From positions 1 through 64,000 of the forward strand of contig CAZMGM010000007.1 in NCBI GenBank assembly GCA_964565865.1: a stretch of DNA of 64,000 bases, read 5' to 3'. Positions 51,253-61,183 of this stretch are shown here, piece after piece (the first letter of the stretch is position 1; every line of letters begins with the position of its first letter). The notes under the pieces are model-generated. The model saw nothing but the letters and a program-made list of their open reading frames with translations. It searched no databases and was not told the DNA's origin. The stretch comes from CBDAPI01 sp964565865 (GTDB taxonomy: Bacteria > Acidobacteriota > UBA6911 > RPQK01 > CBDAPI01). The position numbers and the translations under genes were made by a program.

Positions 51253-53860
51253 TCAGAGGGTGAACTGACGAGCCGGCTCGCGCAGGTTATAGCGAGAACT
51301 CATCACGTACCCGTAGGCCCCGGCATTGGCCAGCAACAGGACGTCTCCCTCCACACACTCCGGCAGCAGCCGGTCAGCACCCAGCAGGTCAGCCGTTTCA
51401 CAAATCGGACCCACGACGTTCACGACGTGCTGCCCCGGCTCACCCAACCGGCTGAGGTTCACGATCTCGTGGTGCGCCCCGTAGAGCGCCGGACGGATCA
51501 GCGAGTTCATACCCGTGGTCACACCCACGTAGCGAGCCGATCCCTTTCCCTTCAGCTGAGTTACCCGGGCCAACAGCACCCCCGCCTGTGCCACCAAATA
51601 GCGACCCGGCTCCAGCCACAACTCCAGCCTGCTGGCCCGACGGATTCCGGCCAGACTCCGGTTCAGAGCGCTCAAGTCGAGCTGCTGCTGCCCCGGCTTC
51701 TCCACTACACCCAGACCTCCGCCCAGGTTGAGATAAAGTGCCGTAGGGAACTCCGCTGCAGCGTCAGCCAGAACCGCGGCAACCTCACCCCAGTGGTCCG
51801 ATTCGAGGATGCCGCTTCCACTGTGGGCGTGCAGACCAACCACGGTTGCACCACATGATTCGACCCGCCGGCGCACTTCCTCGATTTCGAAAACTGGAAT
51901 CCCAAACTTCGTGTGCGACCCCTGCGTGCGCACATGCCGATGGTGTCCGCGGGCCTGTCCCGTGTCCAGACGCAGGAAAAGGTCCCGATCGGCGAACAAC
52001 TCGGGCCAGTGGACAAGCGGATACAGATTGTCCAGAGTGACCCAGACTTTCTCACCGAGGGCATACTCATACTCGCCGCGAGGTGCAAAATTGGGGGTGA
52101 AGAGAATTCGCTGCCGATCAATTTCAGGAAACTGTGTCAGGACGTGCTCCACCTCTCCAGCGGATACGCACTCCAGATTCAGGCCCGCATCGTGGACCAC
52201 GCGGAGAATGTCGGGATGGGAGTTGGCCTTGGTGGCGTAATAGATTGTACTCACCGAATCCAGAGAGAGCAGGCTCTCAATGACTTCCCGGATCGTGTCT
52301 AGGTCGTAGACATAGGCCGCCTCTTGCGCCGCTGCGATCTCCAGGAGCGTGTCCCGTTTTTCGACCCACCAGGAATCCACGGGAGGGACGTCTCTCTCTC
52401 CCTGATCCAGCTGCTCCCAGGTACTCCCAAACACAACATCATCACGGACCGGACGTACTAGAATGGCGTGAAGCTTCTGAATCAACCGGTCGGCCTGATC
52501 CTGCCCGACCACAAAACTGAGATTTAGGTCGCTGGCCGCCTGGCTCACCAGATGAATCCGATGCTCTTCGAATACTTCCATGGCCGGACCAATCTCGTGG
52601 AGGACGGAGCGAATCTTCCGGCCCACCAGACTGACAATCTCTGCACCTTTCACGATCCGAACCCGGCACAGGCGCTGCAGCCGCTCCTCCAACTGTCCCA
52701 GTGTGGCGGCATCGATGGCATGGGCTCCCGTGTCGAGAGTGANNNNNNNNNNTGGAAACCAGATCAATGGAAAGGCCCAAGTCGCTGAAGCAGCGAAAAG
52801 CATCGGCCAGAAAACCCACCTCGTGCCACATCCCTAACGTTTCCATCGAGATTAGGGTGATTCCCGTACGACCAGAGATGGCCTTGACCCCGGGCGCGTC
52901 GCCACCCAGGTCACCGGCCACCAGCGTTCCGGCCAGTTCGGGTTGATTCGTGCATCGAATTCGCAGCGGAATTCGATGCTGGCGCAGCGGAGAAAGACAA
53001 CGAGGATGCAAGACCGACCCGCCGGTAGAAGAGATCTCCTGAGCTTCCCGGTAGCTGAGAGCTCTGAGCTGGCAAGCGCCGGTAACCACACGGGGGTCGG
53101 CACTGAAGATCCCGGGCACATCGGTCCAGATTTCCAGACCGAAGCTCTGCAGTTTGGCAGCAAGATAGGAGGCCGACGTGTCTGATCCTCCGCGACCCAG
53201 CAGGACCGTCTCGCCGGCCTGGTTAGAGGCAATGAATCCCTGCGTCAGGAGGACCCCCGAATGGCTGGATAGACGATTCTGCAGGGCCTGGTCGGAGCCG
53301 AAATCGCATCCGGCCGATAGATAGGATGCGCTTGCGTCCTTCCTGGCTGATTCGATACTGCGCAGTAGTTCTCGCGCATCCAGCCAGCCGACGTCCAGGC
53401 CCCGGGCCTGGAGATAAGCACAGCCCAGGCGTGTCGCCATCAGCTCGCCCAGCGCCATGACCTCGGCCTGGAGAGGAGGGTCGACCTCCCCGCGCTCGTG
53501 GATGTGGGCTAGGTGCTGCTTCAAAGCCAGGGCATCCTCGCTCAGTAGATCGGCACCGTCCAGACCTAGATCGCCGGAGAGCTCAAAGTGAGTCTCCAAG
53601 ATAGCGGCAAGAGTCTGGTCATGGCTTCCCGAGACCACCTCCCGAATCGCCTGCTCGAGCAGGTCGGAAACGCCGGCCAGGGCCGAGTGGACGACCAGCA
53701 CCCGATAACCGGCCTGAACCCGCTCGTCGACCAGGTCGTAGATGATCTCCCAACGAGCCCGGGAAGACACACTGCTGCCACCGAACTTCAGCACCAGCCA
53801 GCCCCTGCGTGAGGGTGTTTTCCCCGTCCCGGGAAATGTATTTTCGTCCAGAGTTTTCAC
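51253..53860 (-). CDS. lysC-lysA: bifunctional aspartate kinase / diaminopimelate decarboxylase (split by assembly gap)
   Basis: A fusion of about 870 residues. The N-terminal aspartokinase has LVLKFGGSSVSSRARWE, LLGRGGSDTSASYLAAKLQS and an ACT region ending SIDLVS. After the N gap (52743-52752) the second frame resumes TLDTGAHAIDAATLGQL, the rest of the ACT part. The decarboxylase has IYYATKANSHPDIL (PLP lysine), GGGLGV and a C-terminal GAYGYVMSSRYN. It catalyses the first and last steps of lysine and peptidoglycan diaminopimelate synthesis. The frame change comes from the gap, not from a separate gene. Confidence 0.85.
52743..52752. other. assembly gap of ten N inside the lysC-lysA fusion
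   Basis: Ten undetermined bases with different frames on each side. About seven residues of the ACT domain (normally TSExSVx-like) are missing, so the real gap is longer than ten bases. Confidence 0.99.
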
Positions 53861-54013
53861 GATTCCCTTACTCTTGCCCTTCCCTTGGCGCCCAGGGATT
53901 CTACCTCAAGGGGGGGCAGGTTGTTCCATGTTTCGTTCACGTTCCGGGGAGAATGCAGGAGAGGACCTGGGGCAGGCGGGGAACGTACAGACTCGGTGGT
54001 CTCAATCAGAGGC

Positions 54014-54901
54014 CTAGTATCCCTGGGATGCCGCAGTGCTCAGGGCACTCATCATGGCCAGGCCGATAAAGCCCTGGAGGCTAGTCTGGAACTGTTCGGA
54101 TGTCTCAGCGGCCAGCAGGACTTCCAATCCCCCGTCGAGCATAGCCAGAACCAGACTTAACTGAGCCGTCTGCTGGGGGTCGACAGCGACCAGGTTTAAG
54201 TGTTCCCGCGCCAAGTTAATCATCGTGTCCCATGCTTCGGCCATAGCGGCCAGCACCCATTTCCCTTCCACCAAGATGAACTCGACTTCCTGGGGCTCTT
54301 CATCCGGTGTCTCGACCAGTAGCCAGGCCCGGTCGCCTTTACTCTGAATCAACGTCACACTCATCGTCCGAAGCTTATTCAGGGTCTCGGCCTCCTCGGG
54401 GGCCAGGGCTTCCAGATAACTTATCTGGGCCATGATCTGGCTGCCTGTGGTCGACAGGAAGCGGTCCCCGTCGAAGCTGCGCAGCCGGTCCAGGCTGGAA
54501 AGATCTGAGGAGATCAGCGTATCCAGCAGCGCCACCACCTCGTCGTATACTGCCTCCTCATTGGGAGATTTGGATAGCTGTACGCGCACCATCGGATAGT
54601 CGAGAAGAAACTGTTTCTTCTCGACCAGAACACGGACCACTTTGGAAAACGTGGCAAGGGTATGATCCCACAGGCTGTCTTGCATTTGATTTGCAAATTC
54701 TTGAACCAGCCCGGAAATGTCGGCCTGATAGCTGCCCGGCAAAGCCTGCCAGAGAACCTGTGGCCGGTTTTTCTTGAGCTCGCTCACGACCGTCTTCACA
54801 GCAGCATCCGGCGTATCCCTGCCCAGAGCAGCGAGAGCGGAGACAAAAAGCAACAGGGCGACAATCAGGGGCGATATTATTATTTTCTTTGGCACGTTCA
54901 C
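54014..54901 (-). CDS. exported protein of unknown function
   Basis: About 295 residues from the GTG at 54901, which has a GGAAAGAAG site directly before it. Signal peptide: VNVPKKIIISPLIVALLLFV then SALAALG. The mature part is helical, with DTPDAAVKTVVSELKKNRPQ, a SSDLSSLDRLRSFDGDRFLS region and Ala/Leu-rich C-terminal helices. It has no catalytic motif I recognise and no lipobox. The gene lies between comE and lysC-lysA. The fold resembles small exported substrate- or envelope-binding proteins only in general shape. Confidence 0.6.
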   Translation of the reverse strand: MNVPKKIIISPLIVALLLFVSALAALGRDTPDAAVKTVVSELKKNRPQVLWQALPGSYQADISGLVQEFANQMQDSLWDHTLATFSKVVRVLVEKKQFLLDYPMVRVQLSKSPNEEAVYDEVVALLDTLISSDLSSLDRLRSFDGDRFLSTTGSQIMAQISYLEALAPEEAETLNKLRTMSVTLIQSKGDRAWLLVETPDEEPQEVEFILVEGKWVLAAMAEAWDTMINLAREHLNLVAVDPQQTAQLSLVLAMLDGGLEVLLAAETSEQFQTSLQGFIGLAMMSALSTAASQGY

Positions 54902-54988
54902 CTTCTTTCCGATCCGATAGACGGGGCAACCCCTGTTCGCCAATCTACGGATTTGCTGAAAGGGATGTTCGATTCCCAATTCCAGAAT

Positions 54989-55585
54989 CTAGAACCCAGA
55001 TTCGAGCACTTCTCTCACCCGGCGGGCGGATTCGGCCACCGAGACTTTCAGATAGTCTGCTTCTTCTCTGTCACTCCGACTGATAGGACCTTCACATCCC
55101 GGTTCAACTTCCACCTCAACAAAGGTCGGACCTTCTTCCCGCATGATCCGGGGAAGTCTTTCTTCGTAGTCTTTTGCGTCATCGAACCTGAAGACGCTCT
55201 GGAATCCAGATGCCCGGGCCATGCCACCCCAGTCCAGGCTCTTACGACCCGGGATTCTCTGGTTACCTGTAATCTCGTAAGTCCCGTTGACCAGGACGAA
55301 GAGAATCAGGTTCTTAGAGCCGGACTCCACGATGGTGATCAGCGTTCCCAGGCTCATCAGCATGCTGCCATCGCCGTTCAGACAGAGGACCTTTCGGCCC
55401 GGCTGAGCCAGGGCCAGTCCCAAGGCCAGGTCGGCTCCGTGGCCCATGGCGCTGTCGGCCGCGGCAAAGTCGAGCGGGTGCCTCGAGAGAATGCCCCAGG
55501 GTCGAACAGCGGCCATGGTCGTCACCACGACCTCGTCCCTTCTCAGTTCGGCCAGTGGTACCAGAAGTTCGTCCTTTGTCAACAT
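54989..55585 (-). CDS. comE: sulfopyruvate/phosphonopyruvate-type decarboxylase, beta (TPP-binding) subunit
   Basis: 198 residues. The ThDP-binding motif GDGSMLMSLGTLITI with the later NGTYEIT lies in the middle (about 72-105). AADSAMGHGADLALGLALAQ is the family's conserved helix. As in ComE it lacks the N-terminal Pyr domain, which the 182-residue partner gene supplies. Together they decarboxylate a 3-substituted pyruvate such as sulfopyruvate or phosphonopyruvate. The C-terminus overlaps a heptamer repeat tract. Confidence 0.83.
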   Translation of the reverse strand: MLTKDELLVPLAELRRDEVVVTTMAAVRPWGILSRHPLDFAAADSAMGHGADLALGLALAQPGRKVLCLNGDGSMLMSLGTLITIVESGSKNLILFVLVNGTYEITGNQRIPGRKSLDWGGMARASGFQSVFRFDDAKDYEERLPRIMREEGPTFVEVEVEPGCEGPISRSDREEADYLKVSVAESARRVREVLESGF

Positions 55586-55591
55586 GGTGGA

Positions 55592-56140
55592 TCAAATGAA
55601 TGGAGCTAGGAGGAGTAGTGCCAGGGGCCGGAATTCGCGGTGGGCTCGCTCCCAGGCTTCTGCCACTTTCGGCAAGTCGGAGTCGGAGGTGTAGAGCCCG
55701 AACGGCACACCCCAGGCGCGCAGGGTGGGTTCCGTGACGAGAGCGACGGAATCCAGGTCACTTCGGACCATGTTCTCCGAAGTCACGGATTCCAGCCCAC
55801 CTCGCCTCAGAGCCTTCAGTGTCGGGTAACCTCGATATCCAATCAGACAGAGAAGCGGAACTCCCATGCGGACGGCCGTCCCTCGCAGGCTGTCCCCGCT
55901 TTCCAGCAGGCCCGTGTTCTGGATCAGGACGACCGGGTGCCTGCCACCCATCCAGAGACCGGAGGCAAGGGCAAAAGCTTCCCCTTCGCGGGTCACCTGG
56001 AGCAAGGTCATGTCGGGAGAATCTTCGACCGACTGAAAGAGCCCGGCCGACCCATTGTCGGGAAGGCCTATCACATGCGAGACGCCCAGCCGGACCATTT
56101 CGGCGAGTAAGGTTGCGGCTCGCGGCCTGGGGAAGCTCAA
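55592..56140 (-). CDS. comD: sulfopyruvate/phosphonopyruvate-type decarboxylase, alpha subunit
   Basis: 182 residues. GVSHVIGLPDNGSAGLFQSV, LLQVTREGEAFALASGLWMG with the catalytic Glu of the REGE motif, and VVLIQNTGLLESGDSLRGTA match the ComD-type Pyr domain. It pairs with the beta subunit 7 bases downstream. The start may be the TTG at 56140 or an ATG at MVRLGVSHV. No phosphonate or coenzyme M genes are nearby, so the substrate stays open. Confidence 0.82.
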   Translation of the reverse strand: MSFPRPRAATLLAEMVRLGVSHVIGLPDNGSAGLFQSVEDSPDMTLLQVTREGEAFALASGLWMGGRHPVVLIQNTGLLESGDSLRGTAVRMGVPLLCLIGYRGYPTLKALRRGGLESVTSENMVRSDLDSVALVTEPTLRAWGVPFGLYTSDSDLPKVAEAWERAHREFRPLALLLLAPFI

Positions 56141-56283
56141 TTGCTTAGTCTCATTCCTGGGCAGCTCTCAAGGGACAGAACGGCAGGGTGTAAGCCCGCC
56201 GTTGGACCTGCAAACGGCGCGCTCACGCTTCACCATTCTGTTCGGCCGGCCAAGGGGCTAGAACCCGCAACGGTCACCGCCCT

Positions 56284-56328
56284 GAGGCGCCTCCCACTTT
56301 TCCGGTTCCACGTCAACGGTCAACCGTC
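56284..56328. repeat. intergenic repeats: GAGGCGCCTC palindrome and GTCAACN heptamer tract
   Basis: The 14-mer GAGGCGCCTCCCAC (56284-56297) recurs at 61250-61263. A heptamer tract with core GTCAACGGTCAACCG (56312-56326) is shared with 5356-5370 and 58196-58210. The last two share 25 identical bases. Confidence 0.7.
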
Positions 56329-56390
56329 AACAGCGCGGAACCTTCTGCTTTGAACTTTCAACCAGTAACCAGCACTAGCAGCCGGGCACC

Positions 56391-58019
56391 CTAGTCCATC
56401 TGGACTAGGGGAAGGTTCTGAAAAAAGTCGCTGCCCTTGTCATTAATAATGATGAAAGCTGGAAAGTTCTCGACCTCGATCCTCCAGATGGCCTCCATAC
56501 CCAAATCTTCGAAATCCACGACTTCGATTTTTTTTATGCTGTTCTCAGCCAGGAGAGCAGCCGGACCCCCGATCGACCCCAGATAGAACCCACCATATTT
56601 CCTGCAGGCCTCTCGGACGCGCCCGGAACGATTGCCCTTGGCCAGCATGACCAAGCTGGCCCCATGGCTTTGAAAGAGATCGACGTAGGGATCCATGCGG
56701 CTGGCTGTAGTGGGCCCAAAGGACCCTGACGCGTACCCTTCAGGCCGCTTGGCGGGCCCTGCATAGTAGATGACATGGTCCTTGAAGTAGCCAGGCAGCT
56801 CGCCACCTTCGTCCAGCTGCCGCTTGAGCCGGGCGTGTGCAATGTCCCGAGCCACGATGAGAGATCCGGTCAGTGACAGCCGGGTGGCAATCGGGTGTTC
56901 TCGAAGCTGTGCCAGAATCTCACCCATGGGCCGCGTCAAGTCGATCTCGACTGCCTCTGCTCCAAGCTCATCTTCCGTAACTTCAGGGAGGTACCGGGCC
57001 GGATTGGTCTCGAGCTGCTCCAGGAAAACGCCTTCCCGGTTGATCTTTCCCAAGATCTGACGATGGGCCGAGCAGGACACTCCCAATCCGACGGGGCAGG
57101 ATCCCCCGTGTCGGGGGAGGCGAACCACTCGGATATCGTGGGCGAAGTACTTTCCCCCGAACTGGGCGCCGATACCAATCCGGGTGCACAGCTCTGCAAC
57201 CTGCCCCTCCATCTCCCGATCCCGGAAAGCCCGTCCCGTTTCATTACCCGAGGTGGGAAGATCGTCCAGATAGTGGCAGCTCGCCAGCTTGACCGTCTTC
57301 ATGGTGTACTCCACCGATGTGCCTCCGACCACGAGGGCCAAATGGTAGGGCGGACAGGCCGCCGAGCCAATGCTGTGCACCTTTTCGGCCACAAAACCGA
57401 GGAGTGACTCAGGGTTTAAAAGAGCCTTTGTTTCCTGATAGAGGAAGGTCTTGTTGGCCGAACCCCCTCCTTTGGCAATGAACAGGAAGCGGTACTCGTC
57501 ACCGGGCCGGGCGTAGATCTCAATTTGCGCAGGGAGATTCGTCCCCGTGTTCTTTTCCTTGTACATGTCCAGCGGAGCCAGCTGAGAATAGCGCAGGTTG
57601 TTTTCCTGGAACGCCTCATAGATTCCCCGCGAAATGGACTCGGCGTCGCTCGAAAAGGTAAAGACGTTCTCACCCTTGTAGGCATGTACGATGGCAGTGC
57701 CCGTGTCCTGACAGCCGGGCAGGATTCTGCCTGCAGAGATGTTGGCGTTCTTTAGGAACTCCAGGGCCACGAAATGGTCATTCTCAGAAGCCTCCGGATC
57801 CTCCAGAATGGCCCGCAACTGCTTCAGATGACCGGGCCGCAGGAGATACTCCACATCTTCGATTGCCTCTCGGGACAGCAGCGCGATGGCGGCCGGCTCG
57901 ACCTTCAGAATCTCCACGCCATTCCAGCGTTCGGTGGACACAAAGTCGGACGTCAGTTTTCGATACGGAGTGGTGTCGGGACTGTGCTCGAAGATTTCTT
58001 GATATTTGAAGTCGGGCAT
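56391..58019 (-). CDS. fumA: fumarate hydratase, class I (iron-sulfur)
   Basis: 542 residues, the usual class I length. Cys103 in GCQDTGTAIV, a Cys in AACPPYHLALVV and one in GVSCSAHRQILGKI are the cluster ligands expected for the 4Fe-4S site. C-terminal swivelling-domain features include GPTTASRMDPYVDLFQSHGA. It interconverts fumarate and malate in the TCA cycle. Stands alone with repeat-bearing intergenic regions on both sides. Confidence 0.92.
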   Translation of the reverse strand: MPDFKYQEIFEHSPDTTPYRKLTSDFVSTERWNGVEILKVEPAAIALLSREAIEDVEYLLRPGHLKQLRAILEDPEASENDHFVALEFLKNANISAGRILPGCQDTGTAIVHAYKGENVFTFSSDAESISRGIYEAFQENNLRYSQLAPLDMYKEKNTGTNLPAQIEIYARPGDEYRFLFIAKGGGSANKTFLYQETKALLNPESLLGFVAEKVHSIGSAACPPYHLALVVGGTSVEYTMKTVKLASCHYLDDLPTSGNETGRAFRDREMEGQVAELCTRIGIGAQFGGKYFAHDIRVVRLPRHGGSCPVGLGVSCSAHRQILGKINREGVFLEQLETNPARYLPEVTEDELGAEAVEIDLTRPMGEILAQLREHPIATRLSLTGSLIVARDIAHARLKRQLDEGGELPGYFKDHVIYYAGPAKRPEGYASGSFGPTTASRMDPYVDLFQSHGASLVMLAKGNRSGRVREACRKYGGFYLGSIGGPAALLAENSIKKIEVVDFEDLGMEAIWRIEVENFPAFIIINDKGSDFFQNLPLVQMD

Positions 58020-58187
58020 TTTCTGCTCTCTCTGTCCGATCAGATCGCGGGATGGAACCCACTCCTAAACCGTTTCTGCCCGTGACATTGGCAATATAGG
58101 AAGGCTTTCCATGACCTACTCCACATCAACCGCTACTGTGCTCCTATGATCCCACCGTTCACGGCGAGCTGACACTCTCCAACGTTT

Positions 58188-58212
58188 GGTTCCACGTCAA
58201 CGGTCAACCGTC
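58188..58212. repeat. GTCAACN heptamer repeat tract
   Basis: Twenty-five bases identical to 56304-56328; core GTCAACGGTCAACCG. It ends 7 bases from the stop of the cyclopropane synthase gene. Confidence 0.7.
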
Positions 58213-58218
58213 CACCGT

Positions 58219-59487
58219 TTACCTGGTCGTGTGCCGGATTGGAAGCTCAGCCTGGAACCTCGGTTTGGCGAGAAGCATCTGCGTATCTCCGATCACGCGC
58301 TCCCGAAACCCGCCCTCACAATAGCTGAAATAGTACTCCCACATACGGATGAATTCACCGGAAAATCCCATTGCCTGGATCTTTTCCTGGCTGGCCAAAA
58401 AACGCCGGCGCCATTCGCGCAGTGTGGCCGCGTAGTGAGGAGTCAAGTCGTCGAAGTGAGAGAGCCGGAAATCGGTAACTCTCCGGGCGGAGTCCAGAAT
58501 GGTGGAGACGCTGGAAAGACATGATCCCGGGAAGATGTATCGCTGAATGAAGTCTACGGTTCGGCGTGAGATCTCGTAACGCTGATCGGGAACAGTGATG
58601 GCCTGCAGCAGGAACACGCCCTCCGGCTTCAAGAGTGAAGAACACTTCTTGAAGAACGTATCCCGGTATTGATGGCCAACCGCTTCGATCATTTCGATGG
58701 ACACCAGCTTGTCGAACTGGCCGTCGAGATGCCGGTAGTCCTTCTTGATGACTTCTACCCGGTTATCCAGCCCAGCCTTCCGAACCCTGCGACGAGAAAA
58801 CTGGTACTGCCCTTGAGAGATTGTCGTCGTCGTCACCCTACAGCCGAAGCGCCGTGCGGCGTGGAGGGCAAATCCTCCCCAGCCGGTGCCAATCTCCAAA
58901 AGGTGGTCTGCTGGACCCAACCTCAGCTTGCGACAGATCTGCTCATTCTTCTGGAATGAGGCCTCTTCCAGGGAACAGTCCGGTGGATCGAAGATCGCAC
59001 AGGAATACATCATTGATTTGTCCAGGAAAAGGCCGAAAAAGTCATTGCTCAAGTCGTAGTGGGCACCGATGTTGCGAATACTGCCCCTGAGCGAATTCCG
59101 CCGCAGGGTGTGGCCCACTCGAGACAGGGCGTCGCGAGCCTGAGCGAGACCCGACTCCACCCGGTCCAACACCGCCCGGTTTCGGGCCATGATCCGGATG
59201 AGCTCGGTCAGATCGTCGCAAGACCATTCTTCTCGGATATAGGATTCCGCCGCGCCAAGCGACCCCCAAGCCACCGTGGAAAAGTAGAATCGGGGACTTC
59301 GGACTTCGATCCGGCAGCTCAAGTCTCCCCGGCCACCCCCCAAAGTCCAGACTTCGTCTCCATCCTTGATGGTGATCTTTCCATGTTCGAGGTTGCGGAG
59401 CTGAAAAAAGAGCAGGCTCCGACACCATTTCGCCGTCAGGGAAAGGGTTTCTCCACTTCGGGGAAACGAGCGTGTCAAACCCCTCAT
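58219..59487 (-). CDS. cfa: cyclopropane-fatty-acyl-phospholipid synthase
   Basis: About 422 residues. SAM motif LLEIGTGWGGFALHAARRFG, the NIGAHYDLSNDFFGLFLDKS signature and VSIEMIEAVGHQYRDTFFKK are diagnostic. It methylenates cis double bonds of membrane phospholipid acyl chains. ATG 59487 overlaps the desaturase stop (ATGA) and has GGAG 6 bases upstream, so the 41-residue upstream extension is rejected. Coupled with the desaturase that makes its substrate. Confidence 0.9.
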   Translation of the reverse strand: MRGLTRSFPRSGETLSLTAKWCRSLLFFQLRNLEHGKITIKDGDEVWTLGGGRGDLSCRIEVRSPRFYFSTVAWGSLGAAESYIREEWSCDDLTELIRIMARNRAVLDRVESGLAQARDALSRVGHTLRRNSLRGSIRNIGAHYDLSNDFFGLFLDKSMMYSCAIFDPPDCSLEEASFQKNEQICRKLRLGPADHLLEIGTGWGGFALHAARRFGCRVTTTTISQGQYQFSRRRVRKAGLDNRVEVIKKDYRHLDGQFDKLVSIEMIEAVGHQYRDTFFKKCSSLLKPEGVFLLQAITVPDQRYEISRRTVDFIQRYIFPGSCLSSVSTILDSARRVTDFRLSHFDDLTPHYAATLREWRRRFLASQEKIQAMGFSGEFIRMWEYYFSYCEGGFRERVIGDTQMLLAKPRFQAELPIRHTTR

Positions 59488-60449
59488 CCGGCACTCCGGG
59501 GTTGGGCCAGGCGGGCGGCTCGAACCTGTTCCGGAACGGGCCGGAGATCTCGGATGAGTCGCAGCCAGCTCATGATTTTCAAAAGGTAGAATGTAATATC
59601 GATTTCCCACCAGAAAAAGCCCTGGCGAACCGTGGATGGGTAGTAGTGATGGTTGTTGTGCCAGCCTTCTCCCAGTGTGAACAGAGCCAAGATAAAGCTG
59701 TTGCGGCTCTGATCTCCAGTCCGATAATTCTGTCTTCCCAAGAGGTGGGCTGCTGAGTTAATCATGCAGCTACCGTGGAGGAGCAAAACTGTGGAGACGA
59801 AGAAGCCCCAGATCAGCATCTGCCAGCCGCTGGTTCCCAGAGCGGGATAGTTGAGTCTCAGAAAGTCTCCCAGGAAATATAGCCCCACTCCCATGGCTGC
59901 CGGCACCAAGATGTCGCACTGATCCAGAAAGCGGAGCTCCCGGAAACGAGCCAGGTCTGGAACCAAGCTCATTCTCGTGGGAAAGTTCCTCTTGTCGGTG
60001 ATCCAACCGATGTGACTCCAGAACACCCCATGCTGCTCGGGGGAATGTGGGTCTTCCAGATCATCCGAGTGTTTGTGATGGTTGCGGTGATGGGCGGCCC
60101 ACCAGAGGGGACCCTTCTGGGCACAGGAGGTTCCCGCCAGAGCAAGCACCAGCTGCATAAAGCGGTTCGCCTTGAATGTTCGATGTGAAAAGTACCGGTG
60201 ATAAAACCCGGTGATAAAGAACATGCGGACGAAGTACAGGGCGATGCAGACGGCAACCGCGACAGGGCTCCACCCCACCAGTAAAATTCCAAAGCACATG
60301 AGGTGGAATGCGATGAAGGGAACGCTTCGGACCCAGTCAATGGAATAGGCCACTTCCCGCACAGTGGGCGGGTTCACCTCCTCGCTACCTCCTGTACCGG
60401 ACAGCACCCAACCGCGAAGGCCGGTCCATACCTCTTTCGTCAGACTCAA
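59484..60449 (-). CDS. acyl-CoA (delta-9-type) fatty acid desaturase
   Basis: 321 residues. Three histidine boxes: HRYFSH (84-89), HRNHH (121-125) and HNNHH near 265, which bind the di-iron centre. Four hydrophobic helices lie between. It introduces a cis double bond in acyl chains at the inner membrane. Translationally coupled to cfa. The histidine boxes have standard spacing for the stearoyl-CoA desaturase-like group. Confidence 0.92.
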   Translation of the reverse strand: MSLTKEVWTGLRGWVLSGTGGSEEVNPPTVREVAYSIDWVRSVPFIAFHLMCFGILLVGWSPVAVAVCIALYFVRMFFITGFYHRYFSHRTFKANRFMQLVLALAGTSCAQKGPLWWAAHHRNHHKHSDDLEDPHSPEQHGVFWSHIGWITDKRNFPTRMSLVPDLARFRELRFLDQCDILVPAAMGVGLYFLGDFLRLNYPALGTSGWQMLIWGFFVSTVLLLHGSCMINSAAHLLGRQNYRTGDQSRNSFILALFTLGEGWHNNHHYYPSTVRQGFFWWEIDITFYLLKIMSWLRLIRDLRPVPEQVRAARLAQPRSAG

Positions 60450-61107
60450 GAATTTTCACCTCAGTTCTCAGTTCAGTTTCCAGGACCTTCCTTCCCGACT
60501 CGAGCACTACCAGCGCGGAAAACTTATTCTAGCGGAAACGGCCCGGATCTCACAGCATCCTGACCTCAAAAGTTTGAGCATTGCAACGTGAGGATAAAAA
60601 TGGACTTGTTTGTTTTGACTGCTCCTTCTTTCAATACCGCTTGAGCGTGTTTCTCCAATCTCTCTTTGAAATTTTCGGCAAGACGATTAGCCTTTGTGTC
60701 TTGGCCTATGTGGTGTCCGTCGCCCTGGCTCTTCTTCTGAGTTTTACCTGGCACGCCGCCGCGGTTCCCCCGTTTCGTTGGGCCTGGACGGCGCGCTCGT
60801 GGCGCTGGCCTGGGCCTGGCTCGGAAGCCGAGCATTCTTTGCCTTTTAATGGTACCTGACCGATCTGGCCTACACTCAGTAGGCCTGGCGATAATCCTTC
60901 CTGCTTTCCACCTTTTCTTCCACCGACTCGGTCGGTTTGCGGCTAGAAGCCCCTCCCACACTCAGGCATAGTCACAGTCTTAAAGGACCTGCCCTGGTCC
61001 AGATTTGGGACATCTCTCAGGAGCATGTGGGAGATTTGAGAAAAATGGGAGGTGTTTAGGAAACCTTGGAGCCCCCCCTGGAAACAGCTAAGTACAGTGG
61101 AATCAAC
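60450..61107. other. intergenic region, no supported gene
   Basis: About 650 bases upstream of the desaturase up to the tRNA. Frames on both strands are open for 90-130 codons (60566-60961 minus, 60581-60859 plus), but they oppose each other, lack family motifs, and were not accepted. The sequence is GC-rich at 60755-60835. Confidence 0.4.
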
Positions 61108-61183
61108 TGGTAGCCCCAAGGGGATTCGAACCCCTGTTTCCGGCGTGAGAGGCCGGCGTCCTAGTCCCCTAGACGATGGGGCC
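61108..61183 (-). tRNA. tRNA-Glu (CTC anticodon)
   Basis: 76 bases including an encoded CCA. The anticodon loop is CTCTCAC between CCGGC and GCCGG arms, giving CTC, which reads GAG. The T-arm is AGGGGTTCGAATCCCCT. The acceptor stem GGCCCCA pairs with TGGGGCT with one G-U at the end. The D-arm contains GTCTAG. Confidence 0.93.

Noticed and set aside
53861..54013. Lysine riboswitch in front of lysC-lysA
   Set aside because: The space is only about 150 bases and shows none of the conserved L-box elements.
54662..55609. 315-codon plus-strand frame
   Set aside because: Antisense of the comE-like gene and of the exported protein gene; composition is that of a shadow frame.
60566..60961. Overlapping open frames on both strands upstream of the desaturase
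   Set aside because: Neither shows a known domain, and the two exclude each other; basic low-complexity content on one strand, a single hydrophobic run on the other.
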